Positions 17,047-26,245 of a stretch of DNA of 64,000 bases are shown in pieces. The position numbers and the translations under genes are program-made. The notes beneath the pieces are model-generated. The model made no database searches. It was not told the DNA's origin and was given only the letters and a program-made list of their open reading frames with translations. Each line of letters starts with the position of its first letter. The first letter of the stretch is position 1. The stretch is from Thermoanaerobaculia bacterium (GTDB lineage Bacteria > Acidobacteriota > Thermoanaerobaculia > Multivoradales > JAHEKO01): NCBI GenBank assembly GCA_945787635.1, contig CALZIK010000052.1, forward strand, positions 55,840 through 119,839, read 5' to 3'.

Positions 17047-18388
17047 GGGTCATCACGGCTTCTGCGGCCACGATCGAGGCGTAGACGCCGTTGGGGCCGT
17101 AGCCGAGGGGTTTGGCCAGAGCGTAGGCGAGCGGGATCTCGAACAGCCAGAAGGCGAACAGGTTGATGATCGTCGGCGTCACCGTGTCCCCGGCTCCGTT
17201 GAACGCCTGCACGAGGACCATGCCGAGCGCGTAGACGACGTAGCCGTAGCTCACGATTCGCAGGCAGGCGGCGGCATTGGCGGCGACGGACGCGTCGTGT
17301 GTGAACAGTCCGACCAGCCCCTCGGCCCAGACGATAAAAATCAGCCCGATCACTCCGAGGAACGCCATGTTGTAGAAGCTCGATCGCCACACCGCCGCCT
17401 GCGCGCGATCGGGTTGCCCGGCTCCGAGGCTCTGGCCGACGAGCGTCGCCGCGGCGTTGGACATTCCCCAGGCGGGTAGGAAGGCGAAGATCAGGATGCG
17501 GATGGCGAGCGTGTAGCCCGCTAGCGCCGCCTCGCCGAAGGTCGAGACGATCCGCACCAGCGCGACCCAGCTGGCAGTCGAAACCAGGAACTGGAAGATG
17601 CCGAACAGCGACACGCGGATGAGCCGATACGCGACATCCGGTGCCAGCCGCAATTGCTCCTTTGTGATGACCACTCGAGTGCGGCCGCGAAAGAGCGTCC
17701 ACAGTTGAAAGGCGACTCCGGTGCCGCGACCGATGGTGGTCGCGACCGCCGCTCCCGCAAGACCGAGCTCTGGAAACGGGCCGAGGCCGAAGATCAGGCA
17801 CGGATCGAGCACGATATTGATGATGTTGGCCAGCCACAGCGAGCGCATCGCCATCGACGCGTCACCGGCTCCCCGAAATACGGCGTTGATCAGAAAGAGC
17901 AGGAAGATCGTGACGTTGCCGGCGAAGATCACTCGGGTGTAGATGGCGCCGCCCTCGATCAACTCCGCGCTGCCACCCATGAGGCCGAGCAGTCTGGGAG
18001 CACCGAGTCCCCCAATCAGGCCTACGAAAAGAGCGAGAGCGACGCCCAGAATGATGGCCTGCACCGCCGCCACGCCGGCGGCCTCGGGCTTCTTCTCACC
18101 GATTCTGCGAGCCACCATGGCGGTGGTTCCCATGCTCAGGCCCACCGCGATCGCGTAGAGGATGGTCAGCATGGCCTCGGTCATGCCGACAGTGGCCGCC
18201 GCCGTGGCCCCCAGTTTCATGACGAAAAAGACGTCGGCCACGGCGAACACCGACTCCATCGACATTTCCAGCATCATCGGCACCGAGAGCAGCAGGATCG
18301 CGCGCCCGAGCCGCTCCTGGGTGTAGTCGAACTCGACGCCGCGGATCGAGTCGCGCAGGTCGCGCCAGAGCGTGGGGGAGTCAGTCAT
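16994..18388 (-). CDS. MATE family efflux transporter
   Basis: The 464-residue protein has about 12 membrane spans arranged as two repeats. The first repeat has AILLLSVPMMLEMSMESVFAVADVFFV and GLSMGTTAMVARRIGEKKPEAA; the second has LVGQSLGAGQPDRAQAA. These are the conserved MatE-domain segments of NorM/DinF-like Na+ or H+ driven exporters of cationic drugs or metabolites. The substrate is not predictable. It is divergent from the large kinase gene across a 104-bp gap. Confidence 0.92.
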   Translation of the reverse strand: MTDSPTLWRDLRDSIRGVEFDYTQERLGRAILLLSVPMMLEMSMESVFAVADVFFVMKLGATAAATVGMTEAMLTILYAIAVGLSMGTTAMVARRIGEKKPEAAGVAAVQAIILGVALALFVGLIGGLGAPRLLGLMGGSAELIEGGAIYTRVIFAGNVTIFLLFLINAVFRGAGDASMAMRSLWLANIINIVLDPCLIFGLGPFPELGLAGAAVATTIGRGTGVAFQLWTLFRGRTRVVITKEQLRLAPDVAYRLIRVSLFGIFQFLVSTASWVALVRIVSTFGEAALAGYTLAIRILIFAFLPAWGMSNAAATLVGQSLGAGQPDRAQAAVWRSSFYNMAFLGVIGLIFIVWAEGLVGLFTHDASVAANAAACLRIVSYGYVVYALGMVLVQAFNGAGDTVTPTIINLFAFWLFEIPLAYALAKPLGYGPNGVYASIVAAEAVMTLMAVVFFRRGKWKEREI

Positions 18389-18492
18389 GTGTTGGACTTG
18401 TCCGACGTCGGGGCCGGCAGTCGGGTTCGAGGCTAGGCGGGCGTCCCGCCGGAGATTACATTTTGACCCGGCGTTGGTAAAGTGAGCCTTCT

Positions 18493-21400
18493 ATGCGTTG
18501 CTCTGGCTGCGGTGCGGAGAATCCCGCCGAAACCAAGCTCTGCGTAGGATGCGGGAGTGAGCTGTCGGGATCCGATTCCCGAGAAGACGACACCTTGGAG
18601 GCGCCGGCGGATTCGGCCTCTGATGAGTTGTTGTTCGGCCGCTATCGCCTCCTCGAAGAGCTCGGTCGCGGCGGAATGGGCCGCGTTCTTCGAGTCCTGG
18701 ACAGCAAGATCCATGAGGAGATCGCGCTCAAGCTGATCCATCCCGAGGTCTCCTCCAGGCCGGGAGTGAAGGATCGCTTTCGCAATGAGCTCAAGCTCGC
18801 GCGCAAGGTGGCGCATCCAAACGTCTGTCGGGTCTTCGATTTCGGAGAGTACGAAGGCACGCCATTCATCACCATGGAGTTCGTGGCGGGCGAGGATCTC
18901 GACGGCGTGCTCAAGAAGTACTCGCCGCTTGCTACCGATCGCGCTCTCGAGATCGTCACCGGCATCTGCAGGGGCCTGGCCGAAGCGCATCGGCTCGGGG
19001 TGGTTCATCGGGATCTGAAACCCCGCAACGTCCAGATCGACCCGGCCGGCGTGCCGCACATTATGGACTTCGGTCTCGCTCGGTCTTCGGAGGTCGATGG
19101 CAGGACGATCGCCGGGACCATGCTGGGCACGCCTCACTACATGTCTCCGGAGCAGGTCGAGGGCGTCGAGGCCGATCACCGGGCCGACATCTACTCGCTG
19201 GGAGTGATCTTTTTCGAGATGGTCGTCGGTAGCCGACCCTTCGAAGGGGACTCGCCGATCGGCATCGCGGTCAAGCATCGATCGGATCCGCCCCCGATTC
19301 CGAGCGAAGTCAACACGGGTGTGCCTCGGGCGCTTTCAGCAATCATCCTCCGTTGTCTGGAGAAGCGGCCCGAGGACCGGTTCGAGTCGGCGAATGAGCT
19401 CCGGCGGGCTATCGAAGTCTTCGCCGACCCGGCCGCGGCCTCTCCCGCGGCTCCGAGCGTCGCCAAGATCGAGCCGCCCTCGATCGTGGCCGAGCTGCTG
19501 GCCCAGGACGGTACTCAGATCGAGGAGTCGCTCTTCGCGAATCGAGAGCAGCAACTGGCTCATCTGGACGAGCGATTGGAGCAAGTACTGGCGGGCGAGG
19601 GCCAGGTGATGTTCGTGACCGGCAGTCCCGGAAGCGGCAAGACCGAGCTCACCGCGCGTTTCGTCGAGCTCGCCCAAAGACGGATTCCCGACTTGCTGGT
19701 CATCGGCGGCAAGTGCAACGCGCAGACCGGAACCGAGTCGCCGTATCTTCCCTTCCGGCAGACTCTCGAGCTGCTCACAGGCGACATCGAGACCCGTTGG
19801 GCCTTGGGCCGGATAGGAGCGGAGCAGGCGGTACGCCTCTGGCAGGCGGCGCCGAGCGGCGTGTCGATACTGATCGAAGAAGGGCCGGCCCTTGCCGGGA
19901 CTCTGCTCAACCCGGAACGGCTGTTGCGCCGGGCGAAAAAGGCCGGCATGACCGGTGCGGTCATGCAGTCCGTCGAGCGGCGGGTCGCGGAGTCGACCGT
20001 GGACGTCCAGGCTGTCGAGCAAGAGATTCAAGACCAGTACACAAGGGTGCTCTTCCGACTTGCCGAGAGCGCGCCGTTGATTGTGATTCTGGACGATCTG
20101 CATTGGGTCGATCAGGGTTCGGTTCGGCTGCTGTCGCACCTTGGCGGACAGCTCGGCGGACATCGGGTGCTGGTGGTCGGCACCTACCGGCCGGAGGAGA
20201 TTCGGTCGACGGCCACCGGAGAGAGGCACCCGCTCGAGCCGGTGGTCAACGAGCTGGCGTCGCGGTTCGGAGATCTGGCCATCCAGCTGGATGCGGGCTC
20301 GGACCGGGCGTTCCTCGACGCCTACCTGGACACCCATGTCAACCGGCTGGACGAGGAATTTCGCAAGGCGCTTCTCGAGCACACCAAAGGGCACGCCCTG
20401 TTTACCGTGGAGCTCCTTAGGGATCTTCAGGAGCGAGGGGTCCTGGTGCAGGTCTTCTCGGCGGCCTCGGGCGAGGTCCTCGAGCTGGGGGATGACGGTG
20501 CCACGCAGGGCGTGTGGCAGGTGGCCGGCGAGGTCGATTGGAGCGCGCTGCCGGCGCGCACCGAGGGAGTGATCGCGGAGCGATTGGGCCGGCTTCCAGA
20601 GGAGCTGAGGGAGCTGCTGCTCTGGGCCGCCGTGGAAGGTGAGGAGTTCACGGCCGAGGTTCTGGCCAAGGTCTTGAATCAAGAGGTGCGCTCCGTCGTT
20701 CGCACCTTGAGCGGCGAGCTCGACAAGCGCCATCGGCTGGTGCGGGCACAGTCGGTACGCCGCTCGGGCGGGAAGCGGCTCTCCCTCTATCGCTTTCGTC
20801 ATGTCCTCTTTCAGAAGTTCCTCTACGGCGAGCTCGACGAAGTCGAGGTCGCCTACCGCCACGAAGACGTCGGCAACGCCATGGAAGAGGTCTACCAAGC
20901 GGATCGCGATGACCTGGCGGTCCAGCTGGCGCGACATTTCGCCCTGGCCGGACTCGAGGAGAAGGCGTTCTCCTACAGTAGGCTCGCGGGCGAGCGCGCG
21001 CTACGGCTTTCCGCCTACGCCGAGTCGATCCCGCAGTTCCAGAAGAGCCTCGAAATGCTCGACCGGTTGCCCGAATCGGAAGACCGGAGCCGGGACGAGC
21101 TGCAAATTCTGTTGGCCTTGGCTTCCGCGTTGATGGCCACCGCCGGTTACTCGGGGCGCGAGGTCGAAGAGGTTTGCAACCGGGCGCGAAAGGTGGCCGA
21201 GGCATCGACGACGCAACAGGAGAATTTCGTTCTTCTCTTTCGGCTGTGGTCGGTGCACTTCGTGCGTGGCGATGCCGACGCGGCTCCCGATCTGGCACGG
21301 CAGCTTCACGTCATGGCCGGCAAGGCCGACGATCGGGTGACCCAGGCGGTGGCCGACTTTGCCCAAGGGGTCTCGTTCTTCTGGGCTGGCGCCCAGCCCG

Positions 21401-22269
21401 CCGCCGCCGAACTGCTCGAGGCCGCGGTCGCCGAGTACGATGTCGAGAAGCAGCTGGAGAGGTCGTTTCTCTACGGGTTGGGAGATCCTCTCTTCACCGC
21501 GCGCACCTACCGCGCTTGGAACCTCGTGCTTTCCGGGGAGATCGGCCGAGGCTGGGCTCGGCAGGAGCAGGTGCTGGCCGATGCCGAAGCGCTGGACGAG
21601 CCGTTCACGCTGGTTCTGGCGCTGTCCTTCTCAGCGGCCATTGGGCAGGACATCGGGCTTCCCGTGAGCGTCATTCAGGAGTTCTCCGAGAGGGCCGACA
21701 AGCTCGTCAAGGAGCACGGCTTCGCCTTCTGGTCGGCGACGACAACGATCTTGTTCGGCTGGTGCAATGCCCAGTTGGGCGACAAGAACGGGATCGATCA
21801 GCTACTCCAGGGGCTGACCCTGCACGAGGCGGTGGGCGCCAAGCTCGGCCGCCCCGGCTACTACCTCAAGCTGGCGGAGGCGTGCCTGGCTCATCGGAGG
21901 ACCGCCGACGCCCTCGACGCGATCTCGAAGTCGCTCGAGATGTCGTCGCGGCACCTCGATCGCTGCTTTGACGCCGAAGCCCTCCGGTTGCGGGCGCTGA
22001 TCGAGCAGGAGGAGAGCCCGGAGCTCGCGGAGGCTTCCTTCCGGGAAGCCCTGACCGTGGCCGAGACCCACGCGGCGTGCCTGCTGCAGCTCAGGGCCGC
22101 GGTGGGACTTGCGCGCCTGCATCAAGAGCAGGGCCGGCTCGGCGAGTCCGTGGAATACCTCGAGCACGTCGTCGGACTCTTCGGCGACGAAGAGCTGGCC
22201 TATCTCGAGCACGCCCGCGACCTTCTCGCCGAGGCCCGGGGCGAGACCTTGCCGGGAGCCGGCGCCTAG
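18493..22269 (+). CDS. Zinc-ribbon Ser/Thr protein kinase fused to AAA ATPase and TPR-like region
   Basis: The 1,258-residue protein has several parts. It starts with a zinc ribbon (C3, C6, C17, C20). A complete Hanks-type kinase domain covers about residues 50-315, with GRGGMG loop, Lys80, HRDLKPRN (Asp174), DFG (192-194) and SPE (218-220). An AAA_16-type NTPase follows, with Walker A GSPGSGKT (about 377-384) and Walker B LIVILDDLHW (about 530). The C-terminal half is helical and TPR-like, ending in repeated EL..A-rich helices. The architecture resembles PknK/MalT-type signal ATPases, but no C-terminal DNA-binding helix-turn-helix is visible, so it may act through phosphorylation or protein scaffolding. 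No membrane span is present. The stop overlaps the end of the convergent methyltransferase gene by 4 nt. Confidence 0.9.
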   Translation: MRCSGCGAENPAETKLCVGCGSELSGSDSREDDTLEAPADSASDELLFGRYRLLEELGRGGMGRVLRVLDSKIHEEIALKLIHPEVSSRPGVKDRFRNELKLARKVAHPNVCRVFDFGEYEGTPFITMEFVAGEDLDGVLKKYSPLATDRALEIVTGICRGLAEAHRLGVVHRDLKPRNVQIDPAGVPHIMDFGLARSSEVDGRTIAGTMLGTPHYMSPEQVEGVEADHRADIYSLGVIFFEMVVGSRPFEGDSPIGIAVKHRSDPPPIPSEVNTGVPRALSAIILRCLEKRPEDRFESANELRRAIEVFADPAAASPAAPSVAKIEPPSIVAELLAQDGTQIEESLFANREQQLAHLDERLEQVLAGEGQVMFVTGSPGSGKTELTARFVELAQRRIPDLLVIGGKCNAQTGTESPYLPFRQTLELLTGDIETRWALGRIGAEQAVRLWQAAPSGVSILIEEGPALAGTLLNPERLLRRAKKAGMTGAVMQSVERRVAESTVDVQAVEQEIQDQYTRVLFRLAESAPLIVILDDLHWVDQGSVRLLSHLGGQLGGHRVLVVGTYRPEEIRSTATGERHPLEPVVNELASRFGDLAIQLDAGSDRAFLDAYLDTHVNRLDEEFRKALLEHTKGHALFTVELLRDLQERGVLVQVFSAASGEVLELGDDGATQGVWQVAGEVDWSALPARTEGVIAERLGRLPEELRELLLWAAVEGEEFTAEVLAKVLNQEVRSVVRTLSGELDKRHRLVRAQSVRRSGGKRLSLYRFRHVLFQKFLYGELDEVEVAYRHEDVGNAMEEVYQADRDDLAVQLARHFALAGLEEKAFSYSRLAGERALRLSAYAESIPQFQKSLEMLDRLPESEDRSRDELQILLALASALMATAGYSGREVEEVCNRARKVAEASTTQQENFVLLFRLWSVHFVRGDADAAPDLARQLHVMAGKADDRVTQAVADFAQGVSFFWAGAQPAAAELLEAAVAEYDVEKQLERSFLYGLGDPLFTARTYRAWNLVLSGEIGRGWARQEQVLADAEALDEPFTLVLALSFSAAIGQDIGLPVSVIQEFSERADKLVKEHGFAFWSATTTILFGWCNAQLGDKNGIDQLLQGLTLHEAVGAKLGRPGYYLKLAEACLAHRRTADALDAISKSLEMSSRHLDRCFDAEALRLRALIEQEESPELAEASFREALTVAETHAACLLQLRAAVGLARLHQEQGRLGESVEYLEHVVGLFGDEELAYLEHARDLLAEARGETLPGAGA

Positions 22270-23063
22270 CCGGGTTTTCTGGCGACCGCCAACAGGCCGT
22301 CGCGGACCATCGCCGCTAGGGTCACGTTGGTGAAGAAGAGATCGCGCGACGACACGACCCAGCCGTTCTCGGAGGCGTGAGCGGTGATGAAATCGGTGAA
22401 GTGCCGCCGGAAACCACCCCAGGTCTGGTCGAGAGCGGGCTCGACCTGCACTTCCTCAAAGCCGACCTCCGCGAGCTGGCGGGCGTAGGCGGTCCGGTTC
22501 GCCACGTAGTTGGCCCAGGGCACCGTGGGGGCGCCACGCATCATGAGCAGATCCGAGACCGCCAGGGTTCCACCCGGTCGGAGCACGCGTAGCGCTTCTT
22601 CGAGAAAGCGCCGACGAGTGTAGAAGTGAAACGCCGCTTCCACGCAGATCACATGATCGAAGTAGTTGTCCGGAAACTCCATGGCCGAGGCGTCCATCCG
22701 GTAGAAGGAAACCCCCGGTGCCCGGGTTCTCGCGGCCGCCAGCTGCGGCACCGAGATGTTGATCGCCGAGACGTCGTCAGGTGTGAAGTGCTCGGTTAGC
22801 CGCCGGGTCGTCGCGCCTTCGCCGCAGGCGACGTCGAGCACTCGGCCTTCTGCGTCTCCCAGGAGTCCAGCAAGACGGTCTACCAGGCGGTCACAGGCCT
22901 CGGTCGCCGTTCGAGTCGAGGCGTCCCAGTAGCCGAGGTTGGCGTAGCCGCTGTCGCCGTAGAACGCTTTCAGGATCGGGTCCTTGAAGAACCCACGGTA
23001 GAAAACGTCGAGTGCCCAGGAGTCGAAGGGCCTCTTCGAAGCGTCAAGGATGGTTGTAGCCAA
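22266..23063 (-). CDS. Class I SAM-dependent methyltransferase
   Basis: The 265-residue protein has motif I (VLDVACGEGATTR, about residues 75-87), SAM-contacting segments AINISVPQLAAAR and MDASAMEFPDNYFDHVICVEAAFHF, and LRPGGTLAVSDLL. The N-terminal YGDSGYANLGYWD is typical of small-molecule methyltransferases related to sterol, geranyl-diphosphate or tocopherol C/O-methyltransferases. It is the last gene of the leftward 22266-31908 run and overlaps the flavoprotein gene by 20 nt. It is therefore likely to modify the product of the upstream prenyl and flavin enzymes. The exact acceptor is unknown. Confidence 0.88.
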   Translation of the reverse strand: MATTILDASKRPFDSWALDVFYRGFFKDPILKAFYGDSGYANLGYWDASTRTATEACDRLVDRLAGLLGDAEGRVLDVACGEGATTRRLTEHFTPDDVSAINISVPQLAAARTRAPGVSFYRMDASAMEFPDNYFDHVICVEAAFHFYTRRRFLEEALRVLRPGGTLAVSDLLMMRGAPTVPWANYVANRTAYARQLAEVGFEEVQVEPALDQTWGGFRRHFTDFITAHASENGWVVSSRDLFFTNVTLAAMVRDGLLAVARKPG

Positions 23064-25185
23064 CGATCTCCTCGAGAGCGGGCCGTTTGGAGATGGCGTG
23101 CGCCGCGAGTCGGCCGGACATCACGGCCGACTCCACACAGCCGAGGTTGTGACCGCAATCCGTCCAGTCCCCGGTGACGACGAGGTTCTGGAGGCTCGTG
23201 TCGAGTGGGGAGATCCGAAACCGCAGGCTGCCGGGCGTCGAGAGGTTGTAGCGATCGGACGGGTTGACGTTGGCGGACAGGAACTGCGTATCGAAGCGCG
23301 AAGAGTCCGAGGCGGCGTCGCCGCCGGCTCCGCCGTCGCGGGCGTCCGCCAGGATTCGCCAACGGAACTCGCCCCGTCCGTCGACAACCGACGGCCAGAG
23401 GTGCTGCAGGTTTTTGTCGAGGAACCGGATGGCGTTGTCTCGAACCCGCAGTCTCGCCTCGGCGAGCGAGTCCGATTGCTCGCGCGCCGGCGTACCCTCC
23501 GGCGTGTCGAGCACGCTGCAGAAGTAGGCGATCGCCTCGGGATCGCGCTTCCAGTCTTCAAACGGAATGAGCTGGCGCATGTCCGCCCAGGTGTCGAACG
23601 GCTGCTCGAACGACGACAGGTTAACCGGCGGCTCCGGCCATCCCAGCCTCTCGACCGGCTCGGTCGTCCAGAGCTGAACCGCCTGCGTCGCGACGGTCTT
23701 ACAGTTCTCGACCATGGCTTGCCAGCGTGGATCTCGTTCGATGATCTCGCTCGCCACGAACGGAATGGCTCCCAGGCTCACCCCGAGCACCACGCAGTCG
23801 AAGTGCTGGTTGACCTTCAACGTCTTCTTGGCGGCGTAGCGGCGGTCCCAGTGCGATTCGAACTCGCGTTCGGTGAGGTCGCCGTCATCGACGAGCTGGT
23901 CGTAGAGAGGCTCCGACGGCCAGCAGGGAAGGCCGCGCACCGGCACGAGCGGCCGGTACTCGCCTCCGGTCCCGGTCTTGGCCTGCACGTCGAACTCGAG
24001 GGCGGTGACATACGGACTCTCGCCCGGGACCGCCTTGGACAGCTTGACCTTCTCGAGGCGATGAAAGAACTCGAACCGGACGCCGCGGGCCTTGAGCGCT
24101 TCGTAGAAAGGCGCGAAAACGACGTCACCCATACCCGCCTGCATCTTCCAGAATAGAGCTCCTCGATAGGTGTAGAACATGCGAACCGCGCCGCGCATGC
24201 CGACCCCGGCGGCGATCGCCGGTCGCTTGGGGTCGCCCTCCTCGAATGCGAAGCCCAGATCGTAGAGGCCGCGAACGAACGCGCCCTCGAGGGTGCTCTC
24301 GGAGCAGCCGTTTATACGCAGCCATTCCCGGGTCTCGTACTCATTGATCGCGTCGAACCCGCGCGGGTCGGTCGCCAGCGAAAAGCGAATCGAGCCGCGC
24401 AGGCTGGCCAGTACGAGATCGAGAACCTCCCACAGACGGCGAGCGTCGTCGTTCGAGCGAAGGACTCTTTCGAGCTGGTTCCGGGCGCCCTCACCGACCA
24501 GGTCGATCAGGCGCAGCAGCATCTCGTCAGGCAGGCCCGGCACGAGTCCGATCGCCCCGGCGACCAGGTTGGCGGCCTCGATGACCGCGGCAAAGGTGGC
24601 AAGTTGACCGTAGCGCAGGACTCGGCCCGCGAGCTCGAGTAGCCGCTCGGGCCGAACCGGATCGAAAATGCCGCCCGGCTCGGCGCGGTTCGTGGTTGTC
24701 TGCTGGACCGAGACGAGCAAGCTGACGATCAGACCTGCCGTGCGCACCATGTAGTTGCGCACCGTGAAGGGGTCGCTCGAAGCGAGCGGGTCTCCAGGCA
24801 GGCCAATCCCGGGCGGGAAGTGCGCCAGCCAGTTGGACCACTTGCCGTCCCGATCGCGGTCGGCCAGAGCCACGTAGCGGTCGGGCTTGAAGGCGTCCGT
24901 CCAGTCGCAGATAGGGCAAGTCCGAGGGTCGCGCTCGAGCTCGGCGAAGCACTCACGCATCAGGCGAAACGCGTTCTCGTAGTAGCCCATCCAGAGGTGG
25001 AGCCCATGTTCCTCGATGCGCCCCGAGGGGCCCCGGCCCGAGGCGCCCTTGCCGCCCAGCCTCCAGCCCAGCTGGTACACGGTGATGTCGTATCGATTCT
25101 CGTGCTCGGGTCTCGACAGCTCGAAAGCGGTCGCCATGGCCGCGCAGCCGCCGCCGACTATGGCTATCTTGATCCTGTTTTCCAC
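23044..25185 (-). CDS. Large FAD/NAD(P)-dependent oxidoreductase, phytoene-desaturase-like
   Basis: The 713-residue protein begins IKIAIVGGGCAAMATAFELS (Rossmann motif with the last Gly replaced by Ala). It continues with VYQLGWRLGGKGASGRG and an EEHGLHLWMGYYENAFRLMREC block as in carotenoid-desaturase/HpnE-like amine oxidases. It ends with VVTGDWTDCGHNLGCVESAVMSGRLAAHAI, the FAD-binding C-terminus. It is about 200 residues longer than typical phytoene desaturases, and the extra length lies in the middle. A single CPIC pair sits near residue 85. The frame is open to 25233; the GTG at 25185 lies 7 nt after the prenyl synthase stop and directly precedes the Rossmann strand, so I chose it. It probably oxidises a prenyl or polyene lipid. 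Confidence 0.8.
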   Translation of the reverse strand: MENRIKIAIVGGGCAAMATAFELSRPEHENRYDITVYQLGWRLGGKGASGRGPSGRIEEHGLHLWMGYYENAFRLMRECFAELERDPRTCPICDWTDAFKPDRYVALADRDRDGKWSNWLAHFPPGIGLPGDPLASSDPFTVRNYMVRTAGLIVSLLVSVQQTTTNRAEPGGIFDPVRPERLLELAGRVLRYGQLATFAAVIEAANLVAGAIGLVPGLPDEMLLRLIDLVGEGARNQLERVLRSNDDARRLWEVLDLVLASLRGSIRFSLATDPRGFDAINEYETREWLRINGCSESTLEGAFVRGLYDLGFAFEEGDPKRPAIAAGVGMRGAVRMFYTYRGALFWKMQAGMGDVVFAPFYEALKARGVRFEFFHRLEKVKLSKAVPGESPYVTALEFDVQAKTGTGGEYRPLVPVRGLPCWPSEPLYDQLVDDGDLTEREFESHWDRRYAAKKTLKVNQHFDCVVLGVSLGAIPFVASEIIERDPRWQAMVENCKTVATQAVQLWTTEPVERLGWPEPPVNLSSFEQPFDTWADMRQLIPFEDWKRDPEAIAYFCSVLDTPEGTPAREQSDSLAEARLRVRDNAIRFLDKNLQHLWPSVVDGRGEFRWRILADARDGGAGGDAASDSSRFDTQFLSANVNPSDRYNLSTPGSLRFRISPLDTSLQNLVVTGDWTDCGHNLGCVESAVMSGRLAAHAISKRPALEEIVGYNHP

Positions 25186-25192
25186 GGGTTCC

Positions 25193-26245
25193 CTAGTGCT
25201 TTCGCTCGAGCATCCACAGCACCAGGCTCTCAATGAACCGCTTGTCGCGAGAGTCGGGCAGCCCGGAGAAGATCAGCTCGAACTCATGAAGCGCCGCTCC
25301 CGCCAGGGCGCGAGCGACTTGAGCCGCGTACTCGATCGTGTCGTAGGCGGCCATGCGTTCGAGCATCCAGGAAATTTCTGGTGTAGTTCGCTTGTCACGC
25401 GGGCGAGCCAGGATGGCGGCCAAGCGCTCGAGCTCGGGCGGGCTGGCGAGCTCGAAGAGGCGGATGAGCATGAGGGTTCGCTTGCCCTCTCGGAGATCGC
25501 CGGAGATTTCCTTGCCGTAGTCCTCGTAGCTGCCGACGAGATTGAGCAGGTCGTCCTGGATCTGGAAGGCCGCACCCATGAAGAAACCGAACCTCTGAAA
25601 CGGATCGAGATCAAGGCGATCGCGCGTCGCGATCATTGCACCGACGCGGGTCGGGTAGATCGCCGCCAGCCAGCAGGTCTTCTTGAGCACCATCATCAGG
25701 TAGTCAGCGTCGGTCAAGTCGACCCGGTTGTCACCGCGCCAGCCCAGCTCTAGCGCCTGGCCCTCGGCTGATTCGCGGGCCATCCGTTCGGTCTCCTGAA
25801 GCAGGCGCATGGTGAGCTTCGTTCCCAACCGTCGGTGGTTGGCGAGCAGGGGCCGAAGCGCCATCAGCGACAAGGTGTCTCCGGCGTTGAGCGCCATGGC
25901 GACGCCGTGGAGCTTGTGCAGCGTCGGCTGCCCTCGGCGCTCATCGCTCTCGTCCTCGATGTCGTCATGGATCAAGAGCGCGTTGTGGAAGAGCTCGATC
26001 GAGGCCGCGGTTTCGATCGCGTCGTCGAGCTGCGCTCCGAACGCGCGCGCCGTCGCGATGCACAGCGACGGCCGAAGCATTTTGCCGCCGCGGCGGGGGT
26101 AGTCGGCCACCAGGTCGTAGAGATGTCTTCGCGGCTCGGAGCGCGGCAGATAGTCTTCGAGAGCCGCGCGAGTGATGCGTCCGTACTCGTCGAGCACCGA
26201 GTTGACCAAAGTGGTCGAGGCCTCTCCCCGAAGTGGCGCGCTCAT
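25193..26245 (-). CDS. Polyprenyl diphosphate synthase (trans-isoprenyl synthase)
   Basis: The 350-residue protein has the GGKMLRP substrate loop (53-59), the first aspartate-rich motif DDIED (94-98) followed by ESDERRG, and the second motif QDDLLN (DDxxN instead of the usual DDxxD). It condenses isopentenyl diphosphate with allylic primers. Residues four and five positions before the first motif are Leu90 and Ala89, with no aromatic block, which by family rules favours a product longer than farnesyl diphosphate (inference). The start ATG overlaps the preceding gene's TGA (ATGA). Confidence 0.92.
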   Translation of the reverse strand: MSAPLRGEASTTLVNSVLDEYGRITRAALEDYLPRSEPRRHLYDLVADYPRRGGKMLRPSLCIATARAFGAQLDDAIETAASIELFHNALLIHDDIEDESDERRGQPTLHKLHGVAMALNAGDTLSLMALRPLLANHRRLGTKLTMRLLQETERMARESAEGQALELGWRGDNRVDLTDADYLMMVLKKTCWLAAIYPTRVGAMIATRDRLDLDPFQRFGFFMGAAFQIQDDLLNLVGSYEDYGKEISGDLREGKRTLMLIRLFELASPPELERLAAILARPRDKRTTPEISWMLERMAAYDTIEYAAQVARALAGAALHEFELIFSGLPDSRDKRFIESLVLWMLERKH

